64,000 nucleotides of DNA from Nageia nagi (GCA_050084985.1 JBITNC010000001.1:117676001-117740000); one strand, 5' to 3'; shown: positions 11,131 through 24,573, numbered from the stretch's first letter. The notes: a model not told the origin generated them from the sequence alone. Program-made: numbers and translations.

Positions 11131-12774
11131 ATTACAAATTATGAAACATAATAAGATTAAAAATAAGATCTCATCAATTATCATAACTCTTTTTAGATCC
11201 TATAGGCTTTGTTGATACGCTAACACAAAGGAGATTCATCTAGAAAAAAATAAAAATGGATGTATCAAATTTATTATTTAGAGTATGGTATTTATATGGG
11301 TGATTTAATCAAAATATAACTAATAATTTATAATTTCAAGGCAAATTGGGCTAACTATTATTTCAAAATATTAGTGATTTAATAAAAATTTAATTTAAAA
11401 TTTATTTTTAACTTGGCAACCTAGGCTGGAAAAGAAAATAATAATAAAAGTTTTGGCAACATGGGTATCGTTCTAAACTAAAAAATCACCATTTTCCAAT
11501 TTTATAATTTATAAAATTTACTTATTAGTGAATATTCATGGCTAAAATGATCCTTAGGTTGGGGACCCTCTCATTTACATTGATAAGCTTTATATATATC
11601 TAGGTGATATGATAATTTTTATTTGATGAATTGCAACAATTTTAACCCTAACCCTAATTGCTAACCCTAACCCTAACTGTTAACACTAACCATTAATAAT
11701 CAACCTTAATTTTTTATTTTTTTTAAATAATCACATTTGGATGCAAAATTAGATGAGAAAAAGGATGCAAATTTGTGTTCTTTTTTGCATCATTTTACAC
11801 TAATAACTCAAAAATTAAAAAAAAAAGGGTTCACCTATCATTTTCATCAGAACCATTTCTAGGTTAAAGGGGATTCAAAATTCATTTTCAAGAAGTAGAG
11901 AACCAAGTAAGTGGACTTATAATATATTTAAATCAAATTATAACTCATTTAACTTGATTATAACTTATGTTTTTAATTTTTAGGTTGTTTAATGATAGGG
12001 TTTTTCATTTTAATATAGGAGAAATGTTTTCTAGCAATTTCCTCTTAATTATTCCAACTTTTTGCATAGGAAAGTACATTTTTACTTTCATTTTTCAATT
12101 TCTAATGAATTTACACTTAATATGGTAAGGTTTTTCAATTTTAGAGGGTTTTGAAATGTTTACTGGAAAAAATTGGGACATCCTTATGAAATTCTAAAAC
12201 ATGCACCATAAAATCAAAAATTATATCCCTCCAAATGCTAAAATGAATTTGTAGCCATATGGGTGCAACATAAAAATACAAAAATAGGAAACTGTACCTT
12301 GGATTCTTTCTCACATATCTAGAACTCTTTTTTGTTCTCCAAAACCTTGCTTCTTTTTCTCATAATTTCTCAAACCTTGTTTCATATACCAAATTATATA
12401 AATAATAATTTAGTAAATTATAGTTTGGGTTATCATAGTTTTGGGATTAACTTAATAATTTGAAGTGTGAAGCCTTTCCCCATGTATTCCTATCAAATTA
12501 TAATTCATTCTTAAATTGGATTATCTAAAATAATTTATTAATTATTTTTTACATAAAACCATAATATATCTCTATTCAAGACATCATTTATGTAGAAAAT
12601 CTATACATCCAAATGCAACCAACTTTAGGAAACATAATGGACCTTTATTTCACCTAATAAGAGTTCTATTACATTTAGATGTGACCTTAATTTATCACTT
12701 ATATATTATTACAATGATTTATAAATATTTTCTGTACTAATGATATTATCATATTCAATATATCTATCCATCAA
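11131..12774. other. AT-rich DNA without recognised gene
   Basis: No coding similarity is seen on either strand. It contains a second telomere-like patch (11640-11700) and a few GGATGCAAA motifs near 11740-11780 like those near the CACTA terminus at 33880-34010. Confidence 0.5.
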
Positions 12775-13937
12775 TGGTTTGTAAGTTATGGCTTTATAAA
12801 ACATGCATGGAAGGCTCTATTGATGGACTCACTAGGAGAAGCTCAAGTTGATCCATAGCTTGAAATTTGAATCATTGGTATATTGTATTAGGGTGAACAT
12901 GTGGTTAAAATTTTAAGGTATTTGGTAAAAATAATTGAAAGTTATGGTGCTCACAAAATAGTAAATTATTATTCTACATTCATGATAGTCAAAATTTTGA
13001 CAGCTACCACATGCAAATCTACAATGGAGATCAACTTGATGATGATGCTTGAAGCTACCAATAATTGTTTAAAGCATGGAATTTTGACCAATTAATATAC
13101 ATATATCCAAGAAAACCTAGATGAAATTTTGTGACATTTGGAATTATGGTCATGAAGGTGTGGTCATGCCAAAATGGAACTAGAAGCAATTTTGATAGTT
13201 TTACAAAATCTAAAAAGATAGAAGAATATAACATATGAGGCAAAAACAATGCTAAGGGAATACAAATGAGGGAGATTATTTTTGTGGGGATTAGAGATCA
13301 TATTGTAAAGAAGGAAAAATATTAAATATTATCTTATCACTATGTAACCATAAATTCCAAATTTGTAATCCCTTAATGTTATAAAAGGGAAATTGGAGTA
13401 TGGAAAAAGTGGAATTCATTGTAGGTTTGAATAGAATGTAGAAGACTCCATTTTCTTGTAAAATCCATGGAAAATAAAAAAACCATGAGAGAAATATTGG
13501 AGGTGAATTTCAAGCTTGAATATAAGAAGAAAAAGAACAAATACAAGATTATTGCCATGGAGAAAGAAGTGGACAACATAATCACCATGATGCAAAAAAA
13601 AAAAATGACTAAGAGTATTTCTAAATATGTCACCTTGAGATAAGAGACTTGGAACTATGCTTAAGGAATTTGTTTAAAAGAGAGTCATCTTCAAGAAAGG
13701 GATTTAGTGGAGAGCCTACAGTGATCATGTGATTTTACTTCAAAAAGAAAAAGAGTGAAGTATAAATATCATACAAGTGATATTGTAAAATGGAATCTAT
13801 AATAATGGATTGCTATTTGTTAGATGTAGACCACATCAATCAAACCAAGGTAACTATGTGTGTACATCATTTTATGTAATAAAATGAATAAAGTATGAAT
13901 ATACAAATTAAATCCTAAAGTAGGATTTATAGAATCA
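12775..13937 (+). repeat. 5' LTR of the non-autonomous element
   Basis: Aligns with 14495-15671, sharing landmarks such as GGCTCTATTGATGGACTC, CATGATAGTCAAAATT, GGAGTATGGAAAAAGTGGAA and AAATTAAATCCTAAAGTAGG in the same order. Confidence 0.8.
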
Positions 13938-13939
13938 AG

Positions 13940-13951
13940 TTGGTATCCGAG
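13940..13951 (+). other. Primer binding site of the non-autonomous element
   Basis: TTGGTATCCGAG, close to the tRNA-Met complement TTGGTATCAGAG, two bases past the LTR end. Confidence 0.65.
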
Positions 13952-14494
13952 TAGTTATTTTATTAGGAATTGATGGAGCCTATTCAAAAAATGGAATGGG
14001 TGCTTTTGTGGATTTATGGATTGGAAGCATGAAAGGTTGAGGTAAAATTTCACTTTTATTATTAGCAAATGTTTATTAACAATTGAAAAAATATTTGCAA
14101 TGCAATATTTATCTTGACATGAATTTTGGTGGGAAGAAGTGCCTATCTTCTCGACAGTTGTGATGACTAAGGAAGTTGTGTTGGAATGGAGAATCTTTTT
14201 GCTTTTTAATTCACTAAGAATGTGAAGTGATGTACCTAAGCTACCAAGAAAATTTATATTGTGTTAGCCAATCCAATAAGTAGATTTGTATATATGTGAA
14301 GATTTATTTTCCTCATTGTTTTGATCCCAAGGCTTTTATGGGACCAAAAGCCCCTAAAATGGGATGAGTGTTTCGAAATAGATTTTGGAGTCTTAAATGA
14401 AAAGTGATTTTTCAAGTTTATAATTTCTTTATTATTCTCTTACATATTAAATAGATCTCTTCCATGATTCTAATGGTTCAAATGGTGAAATATA

Positions 14495-15671
14495 TGGTTT
14501 GTAAGTTATGGTTTTTCAAATTTTGAAGTTAAATATAAAAAATGCAAAATATGCATGTAAGGCTCTATTGATGGACTCGCTAGGAGATGCTCATGTTGAT
14601 TCATAGCTTAAAATTTGAATCATTAGTACCTAATATTATGTGAACATGTGATTAGAATTTAAAAGCATTCAAATTAAATAATTGAAAGTTATGGAGCTTG
14701 CAAAATGGTAAATTATCATTCTGCATTCATGATAGTCAAAATTGATAGCTACCAGGTGCAAATCTGCATTGGAGGCCAATTTGATGGTGATGCTTGTAGC
14801 TATCAATAAGGATTTAAAGTGTGAAATTTGAAATATTTAAGATACATATATCCAATAATAACTAAAAAAATTTCATAACATTTGTAATTATGGTAATGAA
14901 GATGTGGTCATGCCAAAATGGCACCAAAAGTAGTTTTGACAATTTTGCAAAATCTAAAAAGATAGGAGAATATAATCATATGAGGCCAAAAAAATGCTAC
15001 GAGAATACAAAGGAGGGATATTATTGTTGCAAGGATGAGAGATATAATCCCTTAATGTTATAAAATGGAACATGGAGTATGGAAAAAGTGGAATTCCTTT
15101 TTAGTGGATTTTCCTCCTAAGAGGGAGTTAGTTTAGGTTTGAATAGAATGTAGAAGAATCCATTTCATTATAAAATCCATGGAAAATAACACAACCATGA
15201 GAGTAATATTGGAGGTGAATTTAAAGCTTGCATAGAAGAAGAAAAAGAACATGGACAAGATTATTTCCATGGAGAAAGAAGTGGATGACACAATTGCCAT
15301 GATGAAAAAAATAAAAGACTAAGAGATGTCATCCTAGGATAAGAGATGTGGAACTATGCTTAAGGACTTTCATTGAAAACAAATATATCTTCATGAAAGG
15401 GATTCGATGGAGACCCTATAGTGATCATGTGATTTGAATTCAAAAAAAAAAGATTAAAGTCTAAAGATCATACAAGTAACATTATAAAATGAAATTTATA
15501 ATAATGGATTCCTATTTGTTAGATGTAGACCACATCGATCAAACTAGGGTAACTTTGTGTGTATATCATTTTTTGTATTTTTTATTTGGTGTACATTTTT
15601 ATTTCCATAAGCACTAAAATGAAAAAAGTGTGAAGATCCAAATTAAATCCTAAAGTAGGGTTTACAAATCA
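14495..15671 (+). repeat. 3' LTR of the non-autonomous element
   Basis: Second copy of the 1.17-kb repeat. A clear polypurine tract is not visible before it; only the weak purine run AATGGTGAAA is present. Confidence 0.78.
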
Positions 15672-15863
15672 TTTATTTACTTTATTTTAGTGATCACCAT
15701 TAACCATACATGGGACACCAAAAGAAGGGTGAAAAAGATCAAGATAAGAGAAATAAATAAAAAAGAAAGGATATAGATAAAGAGTAAGATAAAATTACAG
15801 AAACTAAAAACACACTTGTAAGTATCCATATGTATTATGTAATATTAACATAGGATCTAATAA

Positions 15864-15867
<4 letters not shown>

Positions 15868-15912
<45 letters not shown>

Positions 15913-15914
15913 AT
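15868..15914. repeat. (AT)n microsatellite
   Basis: About 47 bases of almost pure TA dinucleotide with one TT interruption. Confidence 0.97.
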
Positions 15915-16512
15915 TTCATTAAGTAGGACATGTAATCACTTATTTAATTTTTTGAACAAATAAAGAGGTTAAAGGAGGTTATACATATGTGTAAATGTAT
16001 GTTTAGCCATGACAAATTGATGATAATGTTTGAGGGTGGGGAGGCTAGAGGAGTAAGTGGTGTTACCACACTATAGAGACAAGGTGCTCCTTTAGGTAAT
16101 TATTTATAATTAGTTAATTTATTAAGAAGTAATGAAAAATTATTTTAATTATATTTTTGAAGCATATTGTGATATGATCAATGCAATATATGAATGTGTA
16201 AAGTTGGTAAATCAATAATCTAGGTTGAAAACAACTCATGGATCAAAAAATATTCAATATTTTATGAGGCCAAATGGAGAAGTCCTGAAAGATAAAAATG
16301 GTAATAGTTTATATTTGTTTTTATTACAAAGCACTCAAGAATGTTGCAGTACTAGAATTTGTAGAAACCCTTGATAAGCCATGGAAAAAGTAAGATGATT
16401 TTGGCATGTATTTTTTTTATTTGTATCATTTTTTAATATGTATGTTTGGGTTTTTTTATTAAATATTTCAAGGTACTAAAATTAATTTGTTATAATTTGT
16501 GTATTTTGTAGC

Positions 16513-16945
16513 AAAAATGGAATAATAATAAATCTCAAACATGGATTTGGTGAAGGGTGGAGAGAGAAGAAAGCACTCCAATAGGTAGGGTTGAATCTCA
16601 AAAGTGTTAGACATCACATGAGATAAAAAGTGATGAAACTTCCCCCTGATCAAATAAACTTAGCGATGAAACTAGTTGACATCCATAAGAAGGTATGGAA
16701 TATAATCCTTGATATTTAATATTTGAATTTGATTAATCAATTATTTTTAATATTATACTAATTAATTATTTCATAAAAATATTTGGAAGATGATACTGAA
16801 GAAAGTGGCTAAGGTGAATAAGAGGAAAATGGAAGGTTTAAAGACATCATAAGAAAAAGCAACAAAGTCCCAACTTACCAAATTGGGATGTAATATTATG
16901 CATCAAGCGAGAAGTGGGGGTGGGAAGTTTGTGGATGCCCAATTT
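16513..16945 (+). pseudogene. Exons of a probable CACTA-associated gene, upstream part
   Basis: Two exon-like segments. One follows TATTTTGTAG at about 16513 and ends before GTATGG near 16692. The other follows TTTGGAAG near 16790, opens ATGATACTGAAGAAAG and ends before GTAAGT at 16946. The second has one stop (TAA replacing CAA) and encodes a lysine-rich stretch (KKVAKVNKRKM) and then GGGKFVDAQF, loosely like plant En/Spm ORF2 (Ptta-type) proteins. Continuation exons appear 16 kb away beyond Copia B. Family assignment is weak and rests mainly on the CACTA-like terminus at 34140. Confidence 0.35.
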
Positions 16946-16988
16946 GTAAGTACATTTAGTACATGTGATTTTCAATGATATTTAAGTA

Positions 16989-18217
16989 TATGGATTTTGA
17001 AGTTTATCAACCACAAGTTGATAAACAATAACCCAATACTTTGATACCAATTGAATATTCTGATTCAGACAAGCTCAAGATAAGAGCTCTAAATCCAAAT
17101 AATGATTATTGAGGCTTAACACTCTAAGCTCTAATACTATAAAATTTAGCCAAAGTTCTAGGGGAATTTGATGTGTAAGGACATGTCATATCTCCAAGAA
17201 AACCAAAATATTGAAGGAAATGAATGTGTCAAAGATAGAGTTCTAAAGAAGTCTAAAAAATAATGGGGTCTAGAAATATCATAATTCCAATACATTTTGG
17301 AGTGCAAAGATCTATCATATCTATGGGAAAATCAACAAAGTAGAACTCAATATGGAATGTGATGATGATAGTAATGGCACAGAAAAATCTGGAACTTGTA
17401 ACTTAAGTGATTCTTAACTAAACCTAGCACTATAATCCATCAAAATGATTAGCAAGAAATTCTCTATGAAATGGTGAAGATTCAAAATAATTTAAAGGTA
17501 GAAGTAAATGTTAAAAGTGAACTAAAAGTAAAAAAACTTCACAAGGCTCATCGAGAAAGATTGTAAAAATGGTAAGTTTTGTATTTTGGGATTTCTAAGT
17601 GTATTTTGCCAACAATGAGGGCAAAGAATATATAGTTGAAAAGGTATTACAACCAAAAATCCAATGAAGAAGAAATCACACTAAATAGGGATCTACACAG
17701 AAAGATCTAGCCCCCAAAGGTAAACTAAACCAAACAAAGATAGTTTATAAAATCACAAATAACAAAACTATTTTCTCAAAAGTGAGAATATAGATAAGTA
17801 CCCATAAACTAAAATGACCATAAATAAGTAAATATCACCTTGCATTAGAGATAGAATATCTATAGGTGTTTCTCATGCATACAAGCTTTGAAAGGAGATA
17901 ATATGACACACAACCACAAGGTATTACAAAACAAATAGGAATGCTTTATATTCTTGAGCTAAAATGGTAGCATAACATTACCTTAATTAGCTACCTCTCC
18001 TCTCATAATGGGAAATAAAGTCCCTATTTATACAAGAAGAAAGTGAAGTGTAGAAGCTTCCATGTGAACTCACAAATTATAGATCCATATAGAAACATAA
18101 ATGAAGCACTCAAAAAATCTAAGGGGGGAGTATGGATGTCAAAAATATAAATTAAGTGCCCATAAAATGAGACAAGAGTATGGGAGTTAGTGAAGAAGTA
18201 CAAAATTACATTTGTCT
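16989..18217 (-). repeat. Copia B 3' LTR, first part
   Basis: Matches 31446-32670: shared blocks include TTATCAACC-AAGTTGATAAACAA, AGATCTAAATCCAAATAATGATT and the TCACACTAAA-GGGATCTA region. It is cut by the Gypsy insertion; the remainder is 25304-25431. Confidence 0.85.
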
Positions 18218-18640
18218 ATTTCTCCTAGTAAAATATTGATGAATAGGGGGATGATGCATAAAACCCTATCAAACCCTAAAAGTAGAATTTCAAAATACTA
18301 AAAATTCTTACCACCAAAAGTTTTTCTAAAACCACAAATCTACAATTTGGCAAAAAGGTTATCCAAATCTAAAAATTTTGTTTTAAAAAAATCCCTAAAA
18401 ATTCATGAATCCCCTAAAAATCTATGATTTTCACTAGGGCATAAATTTTTACTACAAAAAAAAACACTTTTCAACATAAATCTAAAATGCCCATAAAAAG
18501 TTTTTTGAAAGCCCTAATTTTACTAAAAACCCTAATTTATAAAAACTCAAAAATTGATATACCCACACTATCAAAACTCTAAAAAATAGATACTAACCAT
18601 AGGTTGGCAAGATTCCAACTCTGATACTATTGGTGATGGT

Positions 18641-18692
<52 letters not shown>

Positions 18693-19410
18693 TAGCAAAC
18701 CCTCAACATAAAAATGTAGAGATAAATTACAACAATAAAATAACTTAGAAATTGCTCATAAAATAACACAAGTATGAGGAAAAATTAGCTAGTATCATAT
18801 ATTAAATATTGCCAAACCAATACAATAGCTAGAATGGATAAATGGAGTCCCCAAGGAAATCAAAATGCAAATACAAACTCCCACAAGTGGGACAAACTGA
18901 CCCTAAGGCTAAATTAATGTAAAAACTCCTAAAAAATGATCCCAAATACAAGCATAGGGTTTAGGGCTACCAATAGGTTTGAAATACATATCACAAATGC
19001 TCCCAAATATTTCATGAACCACTCATATATGAATCTTTTTGTATTTTTTATATTTTAGAGCAACAACACCTTTAATGATTTTCTAAAACCCCAACCATTC
19101 ACCTCCAATGCACTATGGGAATGACAAGACCTACAATTCCAACTCATGGAAACTTTAGGGTTTCAATATTCAATTTTGATATCAACATAACATGCCCAAA
19201 ATGGGATGCTCACTTCCTTTTATGATGAGGTTCTAATTTGGAGTTGACATCTCCCAACCCTAAAATCACTTAAAGTGCCCTATTACAGCATAAAAACATA
19301 AAACATAAATAAACACAACTCAAGTTATGTCATCCTAGTCACACCTTTTTTCACTTTTATAATTAAGTGTAGGAGATATTTACAAAAATATTTATTTTTG
19401 GGACACTACA
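18213..19410 (-). repeat. Nested Gypsy 3' LTR
   Basis: Aligns with 24108-25303. It contains an (AT)n run at 18643-18690, at the position where the other LTR has one (24527-24583). Confidence 0.88.
18643..18690. repeat. (AT)n microsatellite in Gypsy LTR
   Basis: About 48 bases of TA dinucleotide, homologous in position to the run at 24527-24583. Confidence 0.97.
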
Positions 19411-19430
19411 AGTCCACCCTCCTTAAATTG
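19411..19430 (-). other. Nested Gypsy polypurine tract
   Basis: On the element strand, AAGGAGGGTGGACT lies directly before the LTR start TGTAGTGTCC. Confidence 0.75.
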
Positions 19431-20600
19431 ATTATCCTCAAGTAAAGTCAAAGCTGGAGCATCTAAAATTTTTGCACCTTCCTAAGTAGCATCCTCCATA
19501 AGTAAGTCTTTCCACTTCATAAGATATTCTTTGATACTCCTCTACCTAAGCTTTCTCTCCCTTATCTCAAGGATCAATTTAGGTTCAAGTATGAGCTTTC
19601 CTTCATCATGAAGGGGTGGAAAATCTAAAAATGGCTGAATATGTTGGGCTAGAGACTTTTTCAAGTAACAAACATGAAAAACACTATGTATCTTACTCTC
19701 ACTTGGAAGTTCCAAAGCATATTCAACCTATCCAACCTTATTAATCACCTTGTAAGGCCCATAGAACTTGGGTTTTAGCTTCCCTACTCCACTCCTCTTT
19801 AATGTGGACTATTTTTAGGGTTGTAACCTAACATAAACCAAGTCACCCACCTCAAATGAGTGCTCACTATGTTGTTGATCTGTATGCTTCTTCTATTGCT
19901 TTTATACCATAAGATTATTGTCCTTCAAAGCATTAAGAATATCTTGATTTTTTATTTCAAAGTCTCTATATTTTTGGACCCTTGAATCACCAAAAATCAA
20001 ATCTAAAAAGTGTGCGGCATCATAACCATAAAGTGCCTTGAATGGATACATTTTTATGGACATATGATAAGTAGAATTGTAGCAATATTCACCAAGGTAC
20101 AACCATTTAACCCATGCATTTTGTTGACCTAAAACATAATTTCTCAAATATCCTTCAAGCCATTTGTTAACAATTTTAGTTTTCCCATCAGTTTGGGGAT
20201 GGTAGCTAGTACTAGGAGTCAATTTAGTACCACATAGCTTAAATAATTCTTGCCAAAACATACTCAAAAATCTGTTGTCCCTATCACTCATAATGGATTT
20301 AGGCAAACCATGCAATATGAAAACTTCTTTAAAAAATAAATTAGCAACTTGTATGGCTGTATAAGTTGTTGAAATGGCATAAAAATGAGCAAATTTTGTC
20401 AATCTATCCACAAAAACAAATATGCAATCCCTCATGTATACCTTGGGCAAACTAGTAATGAAATTCATGGAGATACTTTCCCATTTTTTATTGAGAATAG
20501 GAAGTGGTTGAAGTAAACTAGCTAAAAATTCATGTTCTCCCTTATTTTTTTAGCAAATAACAAATTCTTGAACATGCAAGAAAACATCCCTTTTCAAACC
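19431..20600 (-). pseudogene. Nested Gypsy integrase and chromodomain
   Basis: Catalytic core: MNFITSLPK, FVFVDRLTKFAHF, IMSDRDNRF and TSYHPQTDGKTKIVNK, with DDE residues readable. The frame at 19902-20468 is open for 188 codons. Downstream (lower coordinates) come VGDLVYVRLQP, KLKPKFYGPYKV and IHSVFHVCYLKK, then a chromodomain-like segment IKEYLMKWKDLLMEDAT ending beside the polypurine tract. The chromodomain places it among chromoviruses. Several stops follow the long frame. Confidence 0.88.
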
Positions 20601-20729
20601 TTTTCAATAGACTCTTTCTCTAACCTATTTGTAAGTCTTGTAGAAACCTAGATGGTCTACAAGTGGAGCATCATGCATGGTTGTAATTAAAGCTTGTTTT
20701 AGCTTTGATTCAGGTACTAAAAGCACTCT

Positions 20730-21270
20730 TCATTTGCAAAAAATCAATCCTTCTTTATGGATGAACCTATCATCTTCAAATTGCCCATTTATTAGTTTAG
20801 AACAAAAATCATTCTTGACATATTTAGCCATAATTTTCAACTTCCAATTAGCATAAATAATAGAAAGAGAATGAAAAGTAGGGTGCCTAGAAAGTGCATC
20901 AGTAGCTAAATTCTTCTTACCCTTTACAAACTCAATTTCAAAATCATATGATTGCAAATTTGTTACCCATTTTTGCTTCCTTTCATTTAGTTTAGCTTGC
21001 CCTAAAAAATATTTCAAACTATTATGATCATTTTTGACCACCAACTTGCCACACACCAAGTATTGCTTGAATTTGGTCAAGGCATGCATGATAGCTAGGA
21101 TATCTTTATCATAGATGCTAAAAGTTTTTTTCCATATTTGAGAGCTTTTTACTCTCATAGGCAATGGTCCTTCCTTGTTGCATAAGTAAAACTCCAACTC
21201 CCACACTTAAAGCATCACAAGTAATAGTAAAAGAAATAGAAAAATTAGTAATAACAAGTAAAGGAGTGGA
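20730..21270 (-). pseudogene. Nested Gypsy RNase H
   Basis: A 158-codon frame with IYDKDILAIMHALTKFKQYL, NDHNSLKYFLGQ, QKWVTNLQSYDFEIEFVKGK and ATDALSRHP, the usual end of Gypsy RNase H. The N-terminal catalytic part lies just upstream in another frame (FSISFTITCDAL, near 21200-21250). Confidence 0.88.
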
Positions 21271-22240
21271 AGTCATAACATCCTTCAGCTTTAGAAAAGA
21301 TAGAAGAGCCTCATTGGACTATGAAAAATCCCCTTAGTCAATTTAGTAAGGGGGAATCCAAAGAATAAAACCCCTTAATGAACCTTTCATAATAACTACA
21401 TACCATAAAACCTCTCAATTCTATTAAGTTGGATGGTATAGGCCATCTTTGTACAACTAAAAATTTAGTTTCATCAACTTTCACCCCATATTCACAAATA
21501 ATATGCCCTGAGTATAAAATTTTAGTCATAGCAAATTCACACTTATATTCTTTTGCATAAAACTCTTACCTTCCTAAAATGCTCAAAACTAAATCTAAAT
21601 GTTATAAATGATCATCATAATTTTTGCTATATACCAAAATATCATCAAAAAATACCAAGATAAAGCACCTCAAATGCTGATTGAAAATATGATTCATGGT
21701 TCATTGAAAAGTGGCAAGTGCATTAGTCAATCCAAAAGGTATAACTATAAACTCATAGTGTCCACAATGGCATCTAAATGCTATTTTATACACATCCTTA
21801 TCCTTCATATGAATTTAATGATATCTTGATTTAAGATCAATTTTTGAAAAATACATAGCCCCATGTAATTCATTTAAGAATTCATCAACTCTAGGAATAG
21901 GATATCTATTTTTTATGGTCCTTTTATTCAATGCCCTATAATCAATGCACATTCTCATAGTTCCATCCTTATTTTTCACTAAAACAATAGGTGAAGGAAA
22001 AGGACTACAACTAGGTCTAATGTGTCCACTTTCAAGTAATCCAACAATTATTTTCTCAATCTCATCTTTAAAAACCTTTGGATTCCTATAAGGTTTTAAT
22101 GTAATAGGTTTATTATTTGTTTCTAATTCAATTACGTGCTAAAAACCTCTACTAGGTGGAAAACCTTTAGGTAGGTCAAAAAATACCTTAAGATATTTTT
22201 TTAGCAAACCTTGAATTTGAGGATGATATGTGGCTAATCA
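21271..22240 (-). pseudogene. Nested Gypsy reverse transcriptase
   Basis: Blocks seen in order are [44 protein letters not shown] and the catalytic FFDDILVYS near 21640, then YSGHIICEYGVKVDETK. Frames change and stops are common. Confidence 0.85.
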
Positions 22241-22246
22241 TTTTCC

Positions 22247-22760
22247 TTATGTACTAAAAATTACACCTGCCCACTCAATGTCCCTATGCCTCATCATTCT
22301 CTCCATTCTTTTGTAGGAGAGCTCCAAAATTTGGCAAGAATCTTTTGGCCCATTTTCCTTGATTCCTTGCAACACTACATCTTTCCCTTTAAGCACAAAT
22401 TTCAATTCTAATTTATGATAATTAGTAACATAATCACCAAGTGAATACAACCATTGCACACCCAAAAGCATATGTGGAATACCTCCTAAGGGAAAAAAAA
22501 AATTGCTCATCTACTTCCTTGTTACCAAAGTTAATTTTTATGTTTCTTACCACTTTTTTGCATGTGATAAGATCACCATTGCCAATAGCAACACTAAAGC
22601 CAAGAATGATAGCTGTAGGAAGATTCTTTCTAATGGAAAACTTCTCATCAACAAAATTATAAGTAGCACCACCATCTACTAAAACAATAACCTTTTCATC
22701 AAAAGATCTACCCAGTTCTTTAATAGTGCAAAACTAATTTAGCCCACTCAAAGTGGCTAG
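22247..22760 (-). pseudogene. Nested Gypsy retropepsin region
   Basis: Contains LVDGGATYNF-like residues near 22680, ITCKKVVRNIKI, then FFPLGGIPHMLLGVQWLYSL, the hallmark of the Gypsy retropepsin C-terminus (MLLGMQWL type). Glycine replaces serine in the usual D-S/T-G plus GAT context, so the active site looks altered. Confidence 0.75.
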
Positions 22761-22790
22761 GGAACCTTTAGGAACTTCATCATACTCCCT

Positions 22791-24110
22791 TTATGCTTCC
22801 TCTTCCAAAGGTGTCTCATCTGCCTCATAAAGATCAAAATTATCAAAATTAGAATCAGAATGTAATTCAATGATTTTCATACCTTCTCTCCATTTATGAC
22901 ATCTTTTCCAAGGAGACTTACAAATGAAATACTTGTTTTGTTTCCTTAGCTCATCTTTCTCTTCTTGTGTCAAGCATGGGCCATTTGGGGGCTTATTAGG
23001 TGGCTAAAAACTAGAGATCTAAAACCCTCTCTATGTGTGGGATTCCTAACATAAAAATTTCTCTCATTTCCACCTTGTTGCATGAGGTTTCTTAACTATC
23101 CATATTGCTATCCAAAACTTGTTTTTCTTTCTACAAAAGGTGATCTAGTAGATGTGTTATGTGCAACATATTTCCACCTAGGAGGCAAAATAGATTCCAA
23201 TCCCAAAGCCCTCTTAATGGCATCCTTAAGAGTAACTAGCTCAAAATCCTTAACTAGCCCTTTCAAGGGTTCCAATAAACCATCATAAAAAGAAAAATTA
23301 CCCTCTTGGGTGAAATTTTTTGTACCTAAATTTAAAGTTGCACAAACTCCTCCACATAGGCATGAATGGATGAAGTTTGTTTCAAAGTGGCAAGCTCCTT
23401 AAAATACTCTTCTACATTCCTCCTTTCAAACCTATTCAAAACCCTAATGCAAAATTCATCAAATGTATCAATATCACAATGCCCTTGGGTTACTAATCCA
23501 TGATACCATGATGAGTAAGCACTACCCTCAAGGTGGACTATAGCAATATGAACTATATCAGCTTCAAAAATAGGCTCCAAGGTAAAATAAGTCTGCAATT
23601 TTTGAAGTCATGCCCTAGCTATGAGACCATATTAACCATTAAATGAGGGAATGGTCATATTATAATGTAATAAAGGTTTCTTTTTCTCTTTTTTAGCTTC
23701 AAAAACATATTTACCCATAATATTTAAATACTTATCAAGAGAAATTACCTCTTGAAACCTTCAAATTTATTACTATAAGTAATAAACCATTCATCTAATT
23801 TATCAGTTACCTCATCTTCCTTCGATAAAGGTGGTGGAACAAGAAACATAGGCTTAGATGGCCTAGGCAAGGGAGTGTGTGAGTTAAATGATGACTCATG
23901 CCCATTATTGTTGCCTTCCCTTTCTCCTTCCCTCCTTGTACCATTTGGGTTGCCCAAAGCTACCCTTAATTCTTGTTGATTTGTCTCTTGTAAGGACACC
24001 ATTCTTTGTAGCATGTCAAGTAGGGCATCAAACTTTTGCTTAGCCCCATCAATTGGCCTTTGAGGCCCCTCATCCTCTTCCTTGTTTAAAATTTCTAAAG
24101 CAAGTTTTTT
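22791..24110 (-). pseudogene. Nested Gypsy gag
   Basis: The N-terminal part shows DALLDMLQRMVSLQETNQQE (near 24000). The capsid-like retrotrans_gag block follows (IAIVHLEGSAYSSWYHGL, FERRNVEEYFKELATL, 23332-23598). A decayed zinc knuckle, YFICKSPWKRCHKW, lies near 22900. Read backwards, coding-like sequence runs right up to the 5' LTR near 24108 with no room for a primer site or leader, which suggests a deletion at that junction. Confidence 0.82.
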
Positions 24111-24526
24111 TCTCCTAGTAAAATACTAATGAATAGGGGGATGATGAATAAAATCCTATCAAACCCTAAAAAAATGGAATTTTGAAATACTAAAAATTCT
24201 TACCACCAAAATTATTTTTTGAAACCACAAATCTATAATTTGGCCAAACGAGTATCCAAATCTATAATTTTCATTTAAAAAAATTCCCTCAAAATCTATG
24301 AATCCCTTAAAAATCCATAATTTTCATTAGGCATAAATTTTCACCATAGAAAAACACTTGTCAACATGAATTTGAAATACCCATAAAAATGTTTTGAAAG
24401 CCCTAATTTTTTTGAAAACCCTAATTCAAAAAAAACTCAAAAATTATGATACCCATAACTACGAACACTAAGAAAAATAGATACTAACCACAAGCTAGCA
24501 AGATTTTAGCTTTGATACCACTTGTG

Positions 24527-24573
<47 letters not shown>

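Larger units (their letters stand above)
12775..15671 (+). mobile_element. Non-autonomous LTR element, LTRs longer than interior
   Basis: Two direct repeats of about 1.17 kb (12775-13937 and 14495-15671), each starting TGGTTTGTAAG and ending ATCA, flank only about 557 bp. A primer-site-like TTGGTATCCGAG follows the left repeat by two bases, which fixes plus orientation. No gag or pol is visible inside. Bases on either side (ATCAA and TTTAT) do not match, so the target duplication is lost or the ends are slightly misplaced. The copies look roughly 75-80% similar by eye, which suggests an old insertion. Inference: a TRIM/LARD-type or internally deleted element. Confidence 0.72.

Noticed and set aside
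16500-16990. Firm assignment to Ptta/En-Spm transposase domain
   Set aside because: Similarity by eye is too weak; kept only as a low-confidence CACTA-associated pseudogene.
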